This document shows, in pieces, positions 11,023-19,823 of a stretch of 64,000 nt of DNA; positions within the stretch are counted from its first letter, which is position 1, and each line of letters begins with the position of its first letter. Origin of the DNA: Muribaculum sp. An289 (lineage in GTDB: Bacteria > Bacteroidota > Bacteroidia > Bacteroidales > UBA932); assembly GCF_002159555.1 (NCBI RefSeq), contig NZ_NFIV01000004.1, forward strand, positions 169,550 through 233,549, in the 5' to 3' direction. The translations under genes and the position numbers were made by a program. Under the pieces are notes generated by a model. It saw nothing but the letters and a program-made list of their open reading frames with translations, was not told the DNA's origin and ran no database searches.

Positions 11023-11054
11023 AAGGGGACGGCCACTGGAAAGCCGTCCCCTTT
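11023..11054. terminator. Bidirectional intrinsic terminator
   Basis: An 11-bp perfect GC-rich stem (AAGGGGACGGC, 11023-11033, with 11043-11053) and a 9-base loop, flanked by A-rich and T-rich sequence. It lies between the convergent DUF47 gene and the decarboxylase operon and could serve both. Confidence 0.8.
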
Positions 11055-11122
11055 AATTTATGTCCGGTCGTGCCGGTCGATTGTCAGAGCCTTGCTTGTC
11101 GGAGCTCTGCTTGTCAAGTCCC

Positions 11123-12265
11123 TTATCCGAGGAAACCGAGCAGGATTCCGGCTGCGACTGCGCTGCCTATCACTCCGGCCACGTTAGGGCCCATGGCATG
11201 CATCAGCAGGAAGTTCCTCTTGTCGTATTTCAGACCTTCGAGATTGGATATCCTTGCGGAATCCGGAACTGCCGATACGCCTGCGTTACCGATGAGAGGG
11301 TTGATTTTGTTGCCTGGCTTCAGGAAGAGGTTCATGAATTTCACGAACATTACTCCTCCGAATGTCGCTATGGCAAAAGACAGGAATCCTAAGACGAATA
11401 TCAGAATCGAACTCGGCTGCAGGAATTTGTCCGCCTGTGTTGAGCAACCAACGGTAAGGCCTATCAATATGGTAACGACATCGATCAGCGGTCCGCGTGC
11501 GGTTTCAGCGAGTCTTCTCGTGACTCCCGATTCCTTAAGCAGATTGCCGAAGAAAAGCATGCCGAGCAAAGGCAGGCCGGAAGGTACTATGAACGCCGTA
11601 AGCAGGAAGCCGGCTATCGGGAAAAGTATCTTTTCACGCTGCGATACGATACGCGGTGCAGGCATCCTTATGAGGCGTTCCTTCTTGGTGGTACACAGTC
11701 TCATGATAGGAGGCTGTATCACCGGTACCAAGGCCATGTACGAATATGCTGAGACCGCGATGGCTCCCATAAGGTCCGGTGCCAGTTTCGACGAGAGGAA
11801 GATGGCAGTAGGGCCGTCCGCTCCGCCGATGATACCGATTGCTCCGGCTTCGTTAGGTGCGAAACCCATGGCGAGCGCGATGGCGTATGCTCCGAATATG
11901 CCGAGCTGCGCCGCCGCACCGATAAGCATAAGTTTAGGATTCGCTATCAATGCCGAGAAATCGGTCATTGCTCCGATTCCGAGGAAAATCAGAGGAGGAT
12001 ACCATCCCTTCTGCACTCCCTGGTAAAGTATGTTCAGGACGGAACCGTCTTCATATATGCCGACGTTCAGTCCGGGAAACAGAGGAATGTTTCCCACAAT
12101 CATACCGAAACCGATAGGAACGAGCAACAGCGGTTCCCATTCCCTCTTGATGGCTATGTAAATGAATGCCAACCCGACGATTATCATGGCGATATGTCCC
12201 CAGGTGGCATTCGCAAATCCTGTAAACTTTAAAAATTCACCTATGTTCTCTAATACGGTATTCAT
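11123..12265 (-). CDS. Na+-translocating decarboxylase beta subunit
   Basis: The integral-membrane beta subunit (380 aa) of a biotin-dependent sodium-pumping decarboxylase (OadB/GcdB/MmdB family). It decarboxylates carboxybiotin and couples this to Na+ export. About ten membrane segments are visible, with the family hallmark GGADGPTAIF near residues 148-157, where the conserved Asp takes part in ion transport. Given mmdA and the epimerase in the same operon, the substrate is almost certainly methylmalonyl-CoA. Its ATG overlaps the stop of the biotin carrier gene by one base. Confidence 0.93.
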   Translation of the reverse strand: MNTVLENIGEFLKFTGFANATWGHIAMIIVGLAFIYIAIKREWEPLLLVPIGFGMIVGNIPLFPGLNVGIYEDGSVLNILYQGVQKGWYPPLIFLGIGAMTDFSALIANPKLMLIGAAAQLGIFGAYAIALAMGFAPNEAGAIGIIGGADGPTAIFLSSKLAPDLMGAIAVSAYSYMALVPVIQPPIMRLCTTKKERLIRMPAPRIVSQREKILFPIAGFLLTAFIVPSGLPLLGMLFFGNLLKESGVTRRLAETARGPLIDVVTILIGLTVGCSTQADKFLQPSSILIFVLGFLSFAIATFGGVMFVKFMNLFLKPGNKINPLIGNAGVSAVPDSARISNLEGLKYDKRNFLLMHAMGPNVAGVIGSAVAAGILLGFLG

Positions 12266-12708
12266 TATCCGATTACAACTATAGTTGCACCTTCAAGCAC
12301 TGAATCGCCCTTGGATACGCATACGGCTGTAACGGTACCGTTGCATGGAGACTCTATCGCATTTTCCATCTTCATCGCTTCGAGCAAAGCTACCTGCTGG
12401 CCGATTTTGACAGTGTCGCCGACCTTGACATTGACATCGAGGATGACACCTGGAAGCGGGGAGGTTACGTTTTCACCTTTGCCGCTTGCTGCCGGAGCCG
12501 GTGCCGCCTGTGGTGCAGGTGCTGGAGCCGGAGCTGCTGCCGGAGCCGGTGCCGCCTGTGCGGCAGGTGCTGGAGCTGGAGCTGCTTCTTTTTCCATTTC
12601 GACTGAATATGCGGCCCCGTTAACGGTGACATTTGCCATTGTTCCTTCAACGCTGTTTATAACTACCTTATAATCGGAACCATTGATTTTGAACTTATAC
12701 TCTTTCAT
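12265..12708 (-). CDS. Biotin carboxyl carrier subunit of methylmalonyl-CoA decarboxylase
   Basis: A 147-aa biotinyl protein. The C-terminal 70 residues form the biotinyl domain with the canonical EAMKMEN motif, the biotinylated residue being Lys113. Residues 40-77 form a flexible Ala/Pro linker, typical of gamma/delta biotin carriers in these pumps (MmdC-like), which lets the biotin move between the carboxyltransferase and the membrane subunit. It lies between the OadG-like gene and the beta subunit gene. Confidence 0.92.
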   Translation of the reverse strand: MKEYKFKINGSDYKVVINSVEGTMANVTVNGAAYSVEMEKEAAPAPAPAAQAAPAPAAAPAPAPAPQAAPAPAASGKGENVTSPLPGVILDVNVKVGDTVKIGQQVALLEAMKMENAIESPCNGTVTAVCVSKGDSVLEGATIVVIG

Positions 12709-12744
12709 TGTAATTTCTGATTTAAAATGTTATTGTTAATTTTT

Positions 12745-13689
12745 TTATTTTGTCGGTTTGTGGAGCTGCATGTCTCTCTTGTCGCTCCAGAATGTCATGC
12801 GTGGTTTGATCGTAATAACGAAACTTTCCTGATCATGGACGTATGAATTGAGGTGCAGGTGCAGAGCCAACGCTATGGCCGCCTCCGTTTCTGCCCCGAA
12901 TTCCTTTTCGATAGCCATGGCTATGGCTGCGGCCACTTCATCGTTGCCACCCTTGGCGGAAACCTTGGGATGGCTGTTGTGTACCGCCGCCGTCTTCTCT
13001 TTGTTTTTTCCTGTTTTCATATATTTTACAGACAATTTTCCTATGAGTTTGAAAATAAGGAAAAGAACTATCAATGAGGTAAATACCACGCTCATCGATG
13101 TCAGGGATATGATCCATCCGTGAGGGTCGGTCCTGGCCATTATCTGGCTTTTCGTCTCGGCCTCGGGGTCTCCGTTCTGGGAATTCGGGGACGGCGACGG
13201 CAGCAGTTCGAATTCTGTATCGTCTATCGTCCCTTCGATATGTACCCTTCCGTAAGACTGGTCTGTTCCGAGAGCGGCCGGAATAACCACCTGGTCGATG
13301 ACGGTACGTCCGTCGTTGCTCACAAGGTAAAGCGTATCCCCTGGTTCTATTTTAAAATTGGTATAGAATGTCCCTTGGTCCCCGTTCCCGGAAGCATAGA
13401 ACACGACAACCTGCCGCGGGGCGATTTTCGTGTTGATGTCCCCGGAAGGAATCAAGTATTTTTTCATATTCCGTGTGTCGTTGGACAGGTAGCAACCGCC
13501 GATGTCGACTGTTCCGTAAGAACTGTTGAGCAACTCTATCCACCCGTTACGGTTTCCGAAACCATCAACGAGGCTTGTTTCGTTTTTCACCAGAACCTCG
13601 TTGATGAGCATTTCGTTTACGTTCTGGGCGGACAGCGCGGTGCTGGCTGCCAGGGCGCACAAAACTATCAGACTCCTGATTTTATTCAT
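12745..13689 (-). CDS. Lamin-tail domain fused to OadG-like decarboxylase subunit
   Basis: A 314-aa protein in the place of the small gamma/delta (OadG/MmdD) subunit. Residues 1-21 are a signal peptide. Residues 25-140 look like a lamin-tail (LTD) beta-sandwich: the segments INEVLVKN, GWIELLNSSYGTVDIGGCYLSND and DTLYLVSNDGRTVIDQV are typical. One membrane helix follows near residues 197-220, and then a cytoplasmic tail ending in ITIKPRMTFWSDKRDMQLH. OadG subunits are normally under 100 aa and only carry the helix and tail, which hold the complex together. The extracytoplasmic LTD suggests an added surface or periplasmic contact; its ligand is unknown. Confidence 0.75.
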   Translation of the reverse strand: MNKIRSLIVLCALAASTALSAQNVNEMLINEVLVKNETSLVDGFGNRNGWIELLNSSYGTVDIGGCYLSNDTRNMKKYLIPSGDINTKIAPRQVVVFYASGNGDQGTFYTNFKIEPGDTLYLVSNDGRTVIDQVVIPAALGTDQSYGRVHIEGTIDDTEFELLPSPSPNSQNGDPEAETKSQIMARTDPHGWIISLTSMSVVFTSLIVLFLIFKLIGKLSVKYMKTGKNKEKTAAVHNSHPKVSAKGGNDEVAAAIAMAIEKEFGAETEAAIALALHLHLNSYVHDQESFVITIKPRMTFWSDKRDMQLHKPTK

Positions 13690-13707
13690 TTTACGGACAA
13701 CTTGTTA

Positions 13708-15270
13708 TTATAGAGGCAGATTGTCGTGTTTCTTGGCAGGATTGCTCTGTCTCTTCGTAGCGAGTTGTTCGAGAGCCCTGATCACGCGGAAACGTGTATT
13801 GCGCGGTTCGATGACATCATCGATGTAACCGTAGCTTGCGGCCTTGTAAGGGTTGCAGAACAGGTCGTTGTATTCCTGTTTCTTTTCTTCGGCAACCTTG
13901 GCCTGCTCGGCAGGATCCTCGATTTCCTTGATTTCCTTTGAGTACAATACGGCTACGGCTCCGTCGGCACCCATCACTGCGATGTTTGCTGAAGGCCATG
14001 CGTAGTTGATATCGCCACGTAACTGCTTGCAGCTCATGACTATATGTGAGCCTCCGTATGATTTGCGCAAAGTGACCGTAACCTTAGGAACGGTAGCCTC
14101 TCCGTAAGCATAGAGGAGTTTTGCCCCATGGACAATGATTCCGCCGTATTCCTGCTGGGTTCCGCAAAGGAAGCCAGGGACGTCCACCAATGTTACCAGA
14201 GGAATGTTGAAAGCATCGCAGAACCTTACGAAACGTGCGGCCTTGCGCGATGCGTTGATATCAAGTACTCCGGCGAGTATCTTAGGCTGGTTGGCCACGA
14301 TGCCGACAGAACGTCCGTTCATGTGTGCGAAACCGATGATGATGTTCTTTGCGTAGTTCCTGTGTACTTCGAGGAACTTGCCGTCATCTACGATTCTCGC
14401 TATGACTTCGTACATGTCGTAAGGCTTGTTCGGATTGTCCGGAATGATTTCGTTCAGATAGTCGTCAACCCTGTTTATAGGATCCTCAGTAGGCACTACA
14501 GGGGCCTCTTCGAGGTTGTTCTGAGGGATGAAGCTGAGGATGTCCTTGATAAGCTGGATTCCTTCCTGCTCCGTATCTACTGCGAAGTGGGCGACACCGC
14601 TCTTCGTGGAGTGTACGCTTGCACCGCCGAGCTGCTCCTGGGTCACGGTTTCTCCGGTAACGCTTTTCACTACGGCCGGACCGGTGAGGAACATGTAACT
14701 TGCATCACGAACCATTATGTTGAAGTCGGTCAGGGCAGGGGAGTAGACGGCTCCTCCGGCGCAAGGACCGAAAATGCCCGATATCTGTGGAACCACTCCT
14801 GAAGCGAGAATGTTCCTCTGGAATATTTCGGAATAACCTGCGAGTGCGTTGACACCTTCCTGGATACGTGCTCCGCCGGAATCATTGATGCCGATGACAG
14901 GAGCGCCTACTTTCATGGCCATATCCATTACCTTGCATATTTTCTGTGCCATGGTCTCGGAAAGCGAACCTCCGATTACGGTAAAATCCTGTGCGAATAC
15001 GTATACGAGCCTTCCGTCGATTGTTCCGCATCCTGTTACGACACCGTCACCGTCGAATTGGGTCTTTTCCATTCCGAAGTTGGTGCAGCGGTGGCGTACG
15101 AACATGTCGTATTCTTCAAAACTTCCTTCGTCGAGCAGAAGGTTTATTCTCTCGCGGGCGGTAAGTTTTCCTTTGGCATGCTGGGAGTCGATTCTCTTCT
15201 GGCCTCCGCCCATGCGAGCTTTCGCCCTACGCTCTACAAGAGCTTTGATTTGTTCCTGTTGTATACTCAT
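13708..15270 (-). CDS. mmdA: Methylmalonyl-CoA decarboxylase carboxyltransferase subunit
   Basis: The carboxyltransferase (520 aa) moves the carboxyl group from methylmalonyl-CoA to biotin. It has the two crotonase-like halves of the acyl-CoA carboxylase beta family, with glycine-rich CoA/carboxybiotin pockets such as [13 protein letters not shown] in the first half and [16 protein letters not shown] in the second. The length matches MmdA/PccB. PccB of a carboxylase is the main alternative; the linked Na+-pump beta subunit, OadG-like gene and epimerase favour the decarboxylase. Confidence 0.93.
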   Translation of the reverse strand: MSIQQEQIKALVERRAKARMGGGQKRIDSQHAKGKLTARERINLLLDEGSFEEYDMFVRHRCTNFGMEKTQFDGDGVVTGCGTIDGRLVYVFAQDFTVIGGSLSETMAQKICKVMDMAMKVGAPVIGINDSGGARIQEGVNALAGYSEIFQRNILASGVVPQISGIFGPCAGGAVYSPALTDFNIMVRDASYMFLTGPAVVKSVTGETVTQEQLGGASVHSTKSGVAHFAVDTEQEGIQLIKDILSFIPQNNLEEAPVVPTEDPINRVDDYLNEIIPDNPNKPYDMYEVIARIVDDGKFLEVHRNYAKNIIIGFAHMNGRSVGIVANQPKILAGVLDINASRKAARFVRFCDAFNIPLVTLVDVPGFLCGTQQEYGGIIVHGAKLLYAYGEATVPKVTVTLRKSYGGSHIVMSCKQLRGDINYAWPSANIAVMGADGAVAVLYSKEIKEIEDPAEQAKVAEEKKQEYNDLFCNPYKAASYGYIDDVIEPRNTRFRVIRALEQLATKRQSNPAKKHDNLPL

Positions 15271-15293
15271 TATTCTATACTTAATAAAAATTG

Positions 15294-15707
15294 TTATTTC
15301 TCATTAGGGTTTTCGCATATTTCCGTAAGTACGCCCATTGTAGATTTAGGGTGGAGGAATGCGATATTGAGGCCTTCGGCACCTTTGCGAGGAGCGCTGT
15401 CGATGAGTTTGACTCCTTTTGCAGCGGCTTCGTCGAGGCAGGCCTGCACGTTTTTCGTGGCGAATGCTATATGATGTACACCCTCTCCTCTCTTTTCGAT
15501 GAATTTGGCGATTGTCCCTTCAGGAGAAGTGCTTTCGAGGAGCTCGATTTTAGTCTGTCCGATTTTGAAGAACGCGGTCTTTACCTTCTGGTCCGCAACT
15601 TCTTCGATGTTGTAACATTTCAGGCCCAATACCTGCTCATAGTAAGGGATAGCCGTCTCCAAGGATTTTACGGCTATGCCGATGTGTTCAATGTGACTCA
15701 GTTCCAT
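15294..15707 (-). CDS. mce: Methylmalonyl-CoA epimerase
   Basis: A 137-aa glyoxalase-fold (VOC) metalloenzyme that interconverts the R and S forms of methylmalonyl-CoA. It begins [17 protein letters not shown] and carries the metal ligand pattern of the family: His in IEHIGIAV, Glu in IELLEST, His in EGVHHIAF and a C-terminal Glu in LTEICE. It is the first gene of the decarboxylase operon and provides the isomer used by the pump during propionate production from succinate. Confidence 0.94.
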   Translation of the reverse strand: MELSHIEHIGIAVKSLETAIPYYEQVLGLKCYNIEEVADQKVKTAFFKIGQTKIELLESTSPEGTIAKFIEKRGEGVHHIAFATKNVQACLDEAAAKGVKLIDSAPRKGAEGLNIAFLHPKSTMGVLTEICENPNEK

Positions 15708-15763
15708 TGTTTATAAAATTTAAAAATTGTACAATTTTCCAATGAATTTAAAATATACGCGCG

Positions 15764-15771
15764 CAAAAATA
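15764..15771 (-). promoter_or_regulatory. -7 promoter element of the mce-mmd operon
   Basis: The minus strand reads TATTTTTGC, a full match to TAnnTTTG, 57 bases upstream of the mce start in an AT-rich leader. Confidence 0.5.
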
Positions 15772-15815
15772 CTAATAATTTTTATAAAAGTCCGCAATGT
15801 GGGGCGTAATTGAAC

Positions 15816-15850
15816 AAAAAAAAGGCCAGCCCGTGCGGACTGCCCTTTTA
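15816..15850 (-). terminator. Intrinsic terminator downstream of yebC
   Basis: Read on the minus strand, AAAAGG and CAG pair with CTG and CCTTTT across a short loop with GC-rich core, and the stem runs directly into a run of eight T. It lies 30 bases after the yebC stop. Confidence 0.65.
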
Positions 15851-15880
15851 TCCTGTCGCTTATGCCTTGAAGGCCGTGTT

Positions 15881-16612
15881 TTAAGCCATATTGGTATAAA
15901 CATTCTGTACGTCGTCGTCGTTTTCTATCTTTTCGATGAGTTTTTCGACTTCTTCCTTGGCTTCAGGGGAAAGTTCTTTCAGATCCCCGTTAGGAATGCG
16001 CTCGAAAGCTCCGGAGACCAGCTGGTAACCGTTTTCCTCGATATATTTCTGGAGTGTCCCGAATGCGGTATAGTCTCCGTATATCACAATCGTTTCCTGT
16101 CCGCTTTCCTCGTCAGTTTCCTTGAAGACCTCTTCGCCTCCGAAGTCTATGAGCTCAAGTTCGAGCTCGTCCATGTCCACCGGCTTGTCGCTTTTGATTC
16201 TGAACACGCACTTGTGGTCGAACATGAACGCCACGCTTCCCGAAGTCCCGAGCGAGCCTCCGAATTTGTTGAAGTAGCTGCGCACGTTTGCCACGGTCCT
16301 GTTTATGTTGTCGGTCGCCGTTTCGACGAGAATAGCTATGCCGTGAGGGCCGTAGCCTTCGTATACGACTTCCTTATAGTCTCCGGCATCCTTTTCGATA
16401 GCACGCTTGATGGCCCTGTCGATATTCTCCTTCGGCATGTTTTCCGACTTCGCCGTCTGAATCAGGGTACGCAGTCTCGGGTTGCCGTCAGGATCAGTGC
16501 CGCCTGCCTTTGCAGCTATGGTTATCTCTTTTCCAAGTCTCGTGAAAACGCGGGCCATGTTGCCCCAGCGCTTGAATTTTCTTTCTTTTCTGAATTCAAA
16601 AGCTCTTCCCAT
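15881..16612 (-). CDS. YebC/PmpR family regulator
   Basis: A 243-aa YebC-family protein. The N-terminal domain begins MGRAFEFRKERKFKRWGNMA, followed by FTRLGKEI and the conserved PKENIDRAIKRA helix. The central part has YEGYGPHGIAILVE and the GGSLGTSGSVAFMF segment, which are hallmarks of the family. Members act as transcriptional regulators or, in more recent work on some species, as factors that relieve ribosome stalling; the sequence does not say which applies here. It is probably co-transcribed with the upstream TPR gene. Confidence 0.9.
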   Translation of the reverse strand: MGRAFEFRKERKFKRWGNMARVFTRLGKEITIAAKAGGTDPDGNPRLRTLIQTAKSENMPKENIDRAIKRAIEKDAGDYKEVVYEGYGPHGIAILVETATDNINRTVANVRSYFNKFGGSLGTSGSVAFMFDHKCVFRIKSDKPVDMDELELELIDFGGEEVFKETDEESGQETIVIYGDYTAFGTLQKYIEENGYQLVSGAFERIPNGDLKELSPEAKEEVEKLIEKIENDDDVQNVYTNMA

Positions 16613-16624
16613 ACAATTACAGAA

Positions 16625-17305
16625 TTATTTTTTTACTTCTATGCGGGATATGTATTTGTCTATGTCGTATCCTTCGGATGACTGAGGGTAGTTGTCCTTT
16701 ATGTTCTGATAGCATTCGAGGGCCTTGGCATAGTTTCCGAGTTCCTCGTATGCCACTCCTGCCTTGAGGAGGTATTTAGCCGCAAACATGTTGTCGGCTG
16801 TGCCGGCTGCCTTTTCAAAGTATGTCACTGCTGTTGCATAGTCGCCCAGCCCTACGTATGAGTCGCCTATGCATGCCAGTGCCCTTGCCTTGAGGATAGG
16901 TTCCTTGCCCTTGTATTTTTCAAGATATGATATGGCATTGCTGTAATTGCCCAGCTCCAGCTCGCAGATTCCTGCATACAGGTATACGGCCTTTCCGCCT
17001 TTTGCCCCGTAGTTGTCTATGATTTGGGCGAAACCGAGAATGTTTCCGTCTCCGTTCAGCGCCAGCTCGTAGTTCCCGTTACGGAACATCTGCTCGGCAG
17101 GGAAGGTCTGCTGCATGGCTTCGGCTTTCTTCGGAGCGCTTATGAATCTGTTGTAACCGACATAAGCGGCTACGATTAGGATTATGGCTATAAGCAATCC
17201 GTAAAGCAGGCCCTTGTTGTTTCTGATGAAAGTTTCGGTCTTCGAGACAGCGGTAACTATGGCCTCCGCCTCTTCCTTGTTGGTCTTTTTAGTCTCTTTT
17301 GTCAT
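16625..17305 (-). CDS. Membrane-anchored tetratricopeptide repeat protein
   Basis: A 226-aa protein with a charged cytoplasmic N-terminus, one membrane helix near residues 33-53 (GLLYGLLIAIILIVAAYVGY) and an extracytoplasmic region of TPR helices. Repeats such as ELGNYSNAISYLEKY, GLGDYATAVTYFEKAA and ELGNYAKALECYQNI are visible between about residues 110 and 215. The layout resembles YfgM-type proteins, which act with periplasmic chaperones at the Sec translocon, but this role is inferred. Divergent from recF. Confidence 0.82.
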   Translation of the reverse strand: MTKETKKTNKEEAEAIVTAVSKTETFIRNNKGLLYGLLIAIILIVAAYVGYNRFISAPKKAEAMQQTFPAEQMFRNGNYELALNGDGNILGFAQIIDNYGAKGGKAVYLYAGICELELGNYSNAISYLEKYKGKEPILKARALACIGDSYVGLGDYATAVTYFEKAAGTADNMFAAKYLLKAGVAYEELGNYAKALECYQNIKDNYPQSSEGYDIDKYISRIEVKK

Positions 17306-17328
17306 GTCACTGTCTTTTTTGCAGGCTG

Positions 17329-17336
17329 CAAATTTA
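17329..17336 (-). promoter_or_regulatory. Promoter of the TPR-yebC unit (-7 with possible -33)
   Basis: The minus strand reads TAAATTTGC, matching TAnnTTTG, 24 bases before the TPR start. A TTTG on the same strand at 17355-17358 lies 18 bases further upstream, close to the spacing known for the Bacteroidetes -33 element. Confidence 0.6.
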
Positions 17337-17377
17337 CGATATTTTGTCCAATTCCAAATTTTTTATGGTAAAAAAAG

Positions 17378-17385
17378 TATCTTTG
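17378..17385 (+). promoter_or_regulatory. -7 promoter element of the recF unit
   Basis: The plus strand reads TATCTTTGC, matching TAnnTTTG, 20 bases upstream of the recF ATG at 17406. It also supports that start over longer in-frame options. Confidence 0.6.
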
Positions 17386-17405
17386 CACAGTTTTTTATAA
17401 AGCGT

Positions 17406-18509
17406 ATGCCGGTTCTGGAAAAAATCATAATAAAGGATTTTAAGAATATCGCCGCCCAGGAAGTCTCCCTGTCGCGCGGCGTGAACTGCATTACCGGCGA
17501 CAACGGTGCGGGCAAGACAAACCTGCTCGATGCCGTCTACTATCTTTCCATGACGAAAAGCGCGTTCAGCCAGTCGGACAGATACAATTCGGCCAACGGG
17601 TGCGGAGAGTTCTCGTTAAGCGGACTGTACCTTTTCGAAAACGGGACGGAAAACCGCTATTCGGTGAATGTGCGCAAGGGACAGAAAACGGTAAGGGTGA
17701 ACGGGAAGAATTACGAACGCCTCTCCGAACATATAGGAGTGCTGCCGATTGTGATGGTTTCGCCATACGACACCTCGCTGGTGAACGAGTCCGGTGAGGA
17801 AAGGAGGCGGTTCATGAACATTCTGCTTTCACAGCTCGACAGGGAATACCTCCGTGCCATGCAGAATTACAACCGGCTCATGATGCAGCGCAACTCCCTC
17901 CTGAAGTCCCCTTCCGCCGATATACCGCTGTTGTCGGTGCTCGACTCGAAGATAGCCTCTCCGGCAGCCTATATTTACGGTAAAAGGAAAGATTTTTCAG
18001 ACAGGATTCTTCCGCAGGTGCGGAAATTCTATGCAGAAGTTTCGGGCGCGGATCCGGACATAGGCATTGTCTACCGTTCCGACCTTGAAAACACCGGTAT
18101 GGAGGAGCTTCTGTCGGCCTCACGGGAAAAGGACATCGCGGCTGGCTATACATTGAAAGGCGTACACAGGGACGAACTGGACTTCTACGTAGGGGACCTT
18201 CCTCTGAGGAAATGCGGCTCCCAGGGGCAGCAGAAGTCATTTACGGTAGCCCTCAAATTCGCCCAGTATTCGATGATGCGGGATGTCTACGGCTTCCCTC
18301 CGCTGATGCTTCTCGACGACCTTTTCGACAAACTCGACCCAGGCAGGGTCACGAACCTTCTGAGGATTGTTTCCGGAGAAGGCTTCGGACAGATATTCCT
18401 GACGGATTGCAACAAGTCCCGTGTGCATGATATAATGGACTCGCTTTCAGGGAACAAAGCCTGTTATGAGGCAAAAGCGGGAACCTTTACCCTTTTGGAA
18501 AAACAATGA
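17406..18509 (+). CDS. recF: DNA replication/repair protein RecF
   Basis: RecF (367 aa), an SMC-like ATPase that loads RecA at gaps. The start MPVLEKIIIKDFKNI gives the normal N-terminus. The Walker A GDNGAGKTN is near residues 32-40. The C-terminal half holds the ABC signature KCGSQGQQKSFTVALK and the Walker B region PPLMLLDDLFDKLD. It is followed one base later by dciA and then pdxB, the grouping often seen in Bacteroidetes. Confidence 0.94.
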   Translation: MPVLEKIIIKDFKNIAAQEVSLSRGVNCITGDNGAGKTNLLDAVYYLSMTKSAFSQSDRYNSANGCGEFSLSGLYLFENGTENRYSVNVRKGQKTVRVNGKNYERLSEHIGVLPIVMVSPYDTSLVNESGEERRRFMNILLSQLDREYLRAMQNYNRLMMQRNSLLKSPSADIPLLSVLDSKIASPAAYIYGKRKDFSDRILPQVRKFYAEVSGADPDIGIVYRSDLENTGMEELLSASREKDIAAGYTLKGVHRDELDFYVGDLPLRKCGSQGQQKSFTVALKFAQYSMMRDVYGFPPLMLLDDLFDKLDPGRVTNLLRIVSGEGFGQIFLTDCNKSRVHDIMDSLSGNKACYEAKAGTFTLLEKQ

Positions 18510-18510
18510 T

Positions 18511-18795
18511 ATGCAGCGCAAGGAACCGGAAAGATTGGAATTTATTATCAGGCGGGCGCTCAAAGGCTCGTTTTTGGAGGAAGGCATCACGCGGGTCCAT
18601 GTGTACGAGGCCTTCGACAAAGTGAGCGGCCTGTCGGGATATGTGCTCAGGAAAACTTACGAAAAAGGTGTCCTGACCTGCTACATGGGCTCGTCGGTCG
18701 CAAGGGAAATGGCCCTGTCCTCGAAGGAAGACATTCTGAAAAAAATCAGGGAAGAGTTGGGGGAGAATCTTGTTAAGGAAATAATATTCAGATGA
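18511..18795 (+). CDS. DciA-like DUF721 protein
   Basis: A 94-aa protein of the DUF721/DciA family, the widespread replicative-helicase loader or operator in bacteria without DnaC. I chose the ATG at 18511, directly after the recF stop. The features are a basic N-terminus, the mid-domain GVLTCYMGSSVAREMAL (usual form VLTVRVdSSaWaqEL) and a C-terminal helix LGENLVKEIIFR. It overlaps pdxB by 4 bases (ATGA), so translation is coupled. Confidence 0.85.
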   Translation: MQRKEPERLEFIIRRALKGSFLEEGITRVHVYEAFDKVSGLSGYVLRKTYEKGVLTCYMGSSVAREMALSSKEDILKKIREELGENLVKEIIFR

Positions 18796-19823
18796 AAATA
18801 ATAGTAGACGACGAGATACCTTATATTAAAGGTGTGCTCGAACCTTATGCCGATGTGGAATATATTCCGGGAAACCTGATTGTCCGGGAAAGCCTTTCCG
18901 GGGCAGATGCGCTTCTGGTAAGGACATGGACCGTTTGCGATGAAAAACTGTTGTCCGGCTCCGGCGTAAGGTTCGTGGCGACTGCGACCGCCGGCATCAA
19001 CCATATAGATACGGAATGGTGCAGGCGCAACGGGATAATCACGGCAAATGCTCCCGGATGCAATGCCATGGGTGTGGTACAGTATCTTTTCACCTCGCTT
19101 TTCCATGTAGCCGAAAGAAAGGGCATCGTGCTGAAAGGGAAAAAATTGGGGATAATCGGAGCCGGGAACATAGGCGGCCGGGCGGCCGCCCTTGCCGGAA
19201 GATTCGGCATGGTACCTGTCGTATGCGACCCTCCCAGGGCTGCTGCCGAAGGTCCGGAAGGCTTTTGCAGTCTGGACGAATTGCTCGGGGTTTCCGACAT
19301 TGTGACCCTGCATGTGCCGCTTTACAAGGGCACGTATAAGATGGCCGATGCGAATTTTTTTAGTAAAATCCCGAAAAATGCTATCTTTGTGAACGCATCG
19401 AGGGGGGATGTCGTCGATGAGGACGCCCTTTTGGCGGTGAGGGACAGGCTTTCCGCGCTGATATTGGATGTGTGGCATGATGAACCCCGCGTGTCGGAAA
19501 AACTCATTGCCTCCGCGGATGTCTCGACCCCGCATATTGCGGGCTATACGCTTGCCGGAAAGCTGAATGCCACGGCGGCGGTGGTCCGTGCTTTTGCCCG
19601 TTTCGCATCGATTCCGCAACTGGAGGGTTTTTATCCTGTCGGGAATTTCGCGGCGGACGACGTTTCAAGGCACCTCGATATTTCCGGCAGCCAGGAGGAA
19701 ATTGCACGGAGGCTGTCGGATATTTTCCCGGTGGAAGCCGAAAGTTCACTGTTGAAAGGCTCTCCGGGCGAATTTGGAAGATTGAGAAGTGAATACCGAT
19801 ATAGAGCAGAATTTTATGTTTGA
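18792..19823 (+). CDS. pdxB: 4-phosphoerythronate dehydrogenase
   Basis: PdxB (343 aa), a D-2-hydroxyacid dehydrogenase that oxidises 4-phosphoerythronate on the DXP-dependent route to pyridoxal phosphate. The Rossmann motif GIIGAGNIGG is near residues 118-127, the substrate-binding region ATATAGINHIDT near residues 63-74, and the catalytic region NASRGDVVDEDAL and HIAGYTLAGK follow. The C-terminal PdxB dimer domain is present but shortish. Part of the recF-dciA-pdxB unit. Confidence 0.9.
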   Translation: MKIIVDDEIPYIKGVLEPYADVEYIPGNLIVRESLSGADALLVRTWTVCDEKLLSGSGVRFVATATAGINHIDTEWCRRNGIITANAPGCNAMGVVQYLFTSLFHVAERKGIVLKGKKLGIIGAGNIGGRAAALAGRFGMVPVVCDPPRAAAEGPEGFCSLDELLGVSDIVTLHVPLYKGTYKMADANFFSKIPKNAIFVNASRGDVVDEDALLAVRDRLSALILDVWHDEPRVSEKLIASADVSTPHIAGYTLAGKLNATAAVVRAFARFASIPQLEGFYPVGNFAADDVSRHLDISGSQEEIARRLSDIFPVEAESSLLKGSPGEFGRLRSEYRYRAEFYV

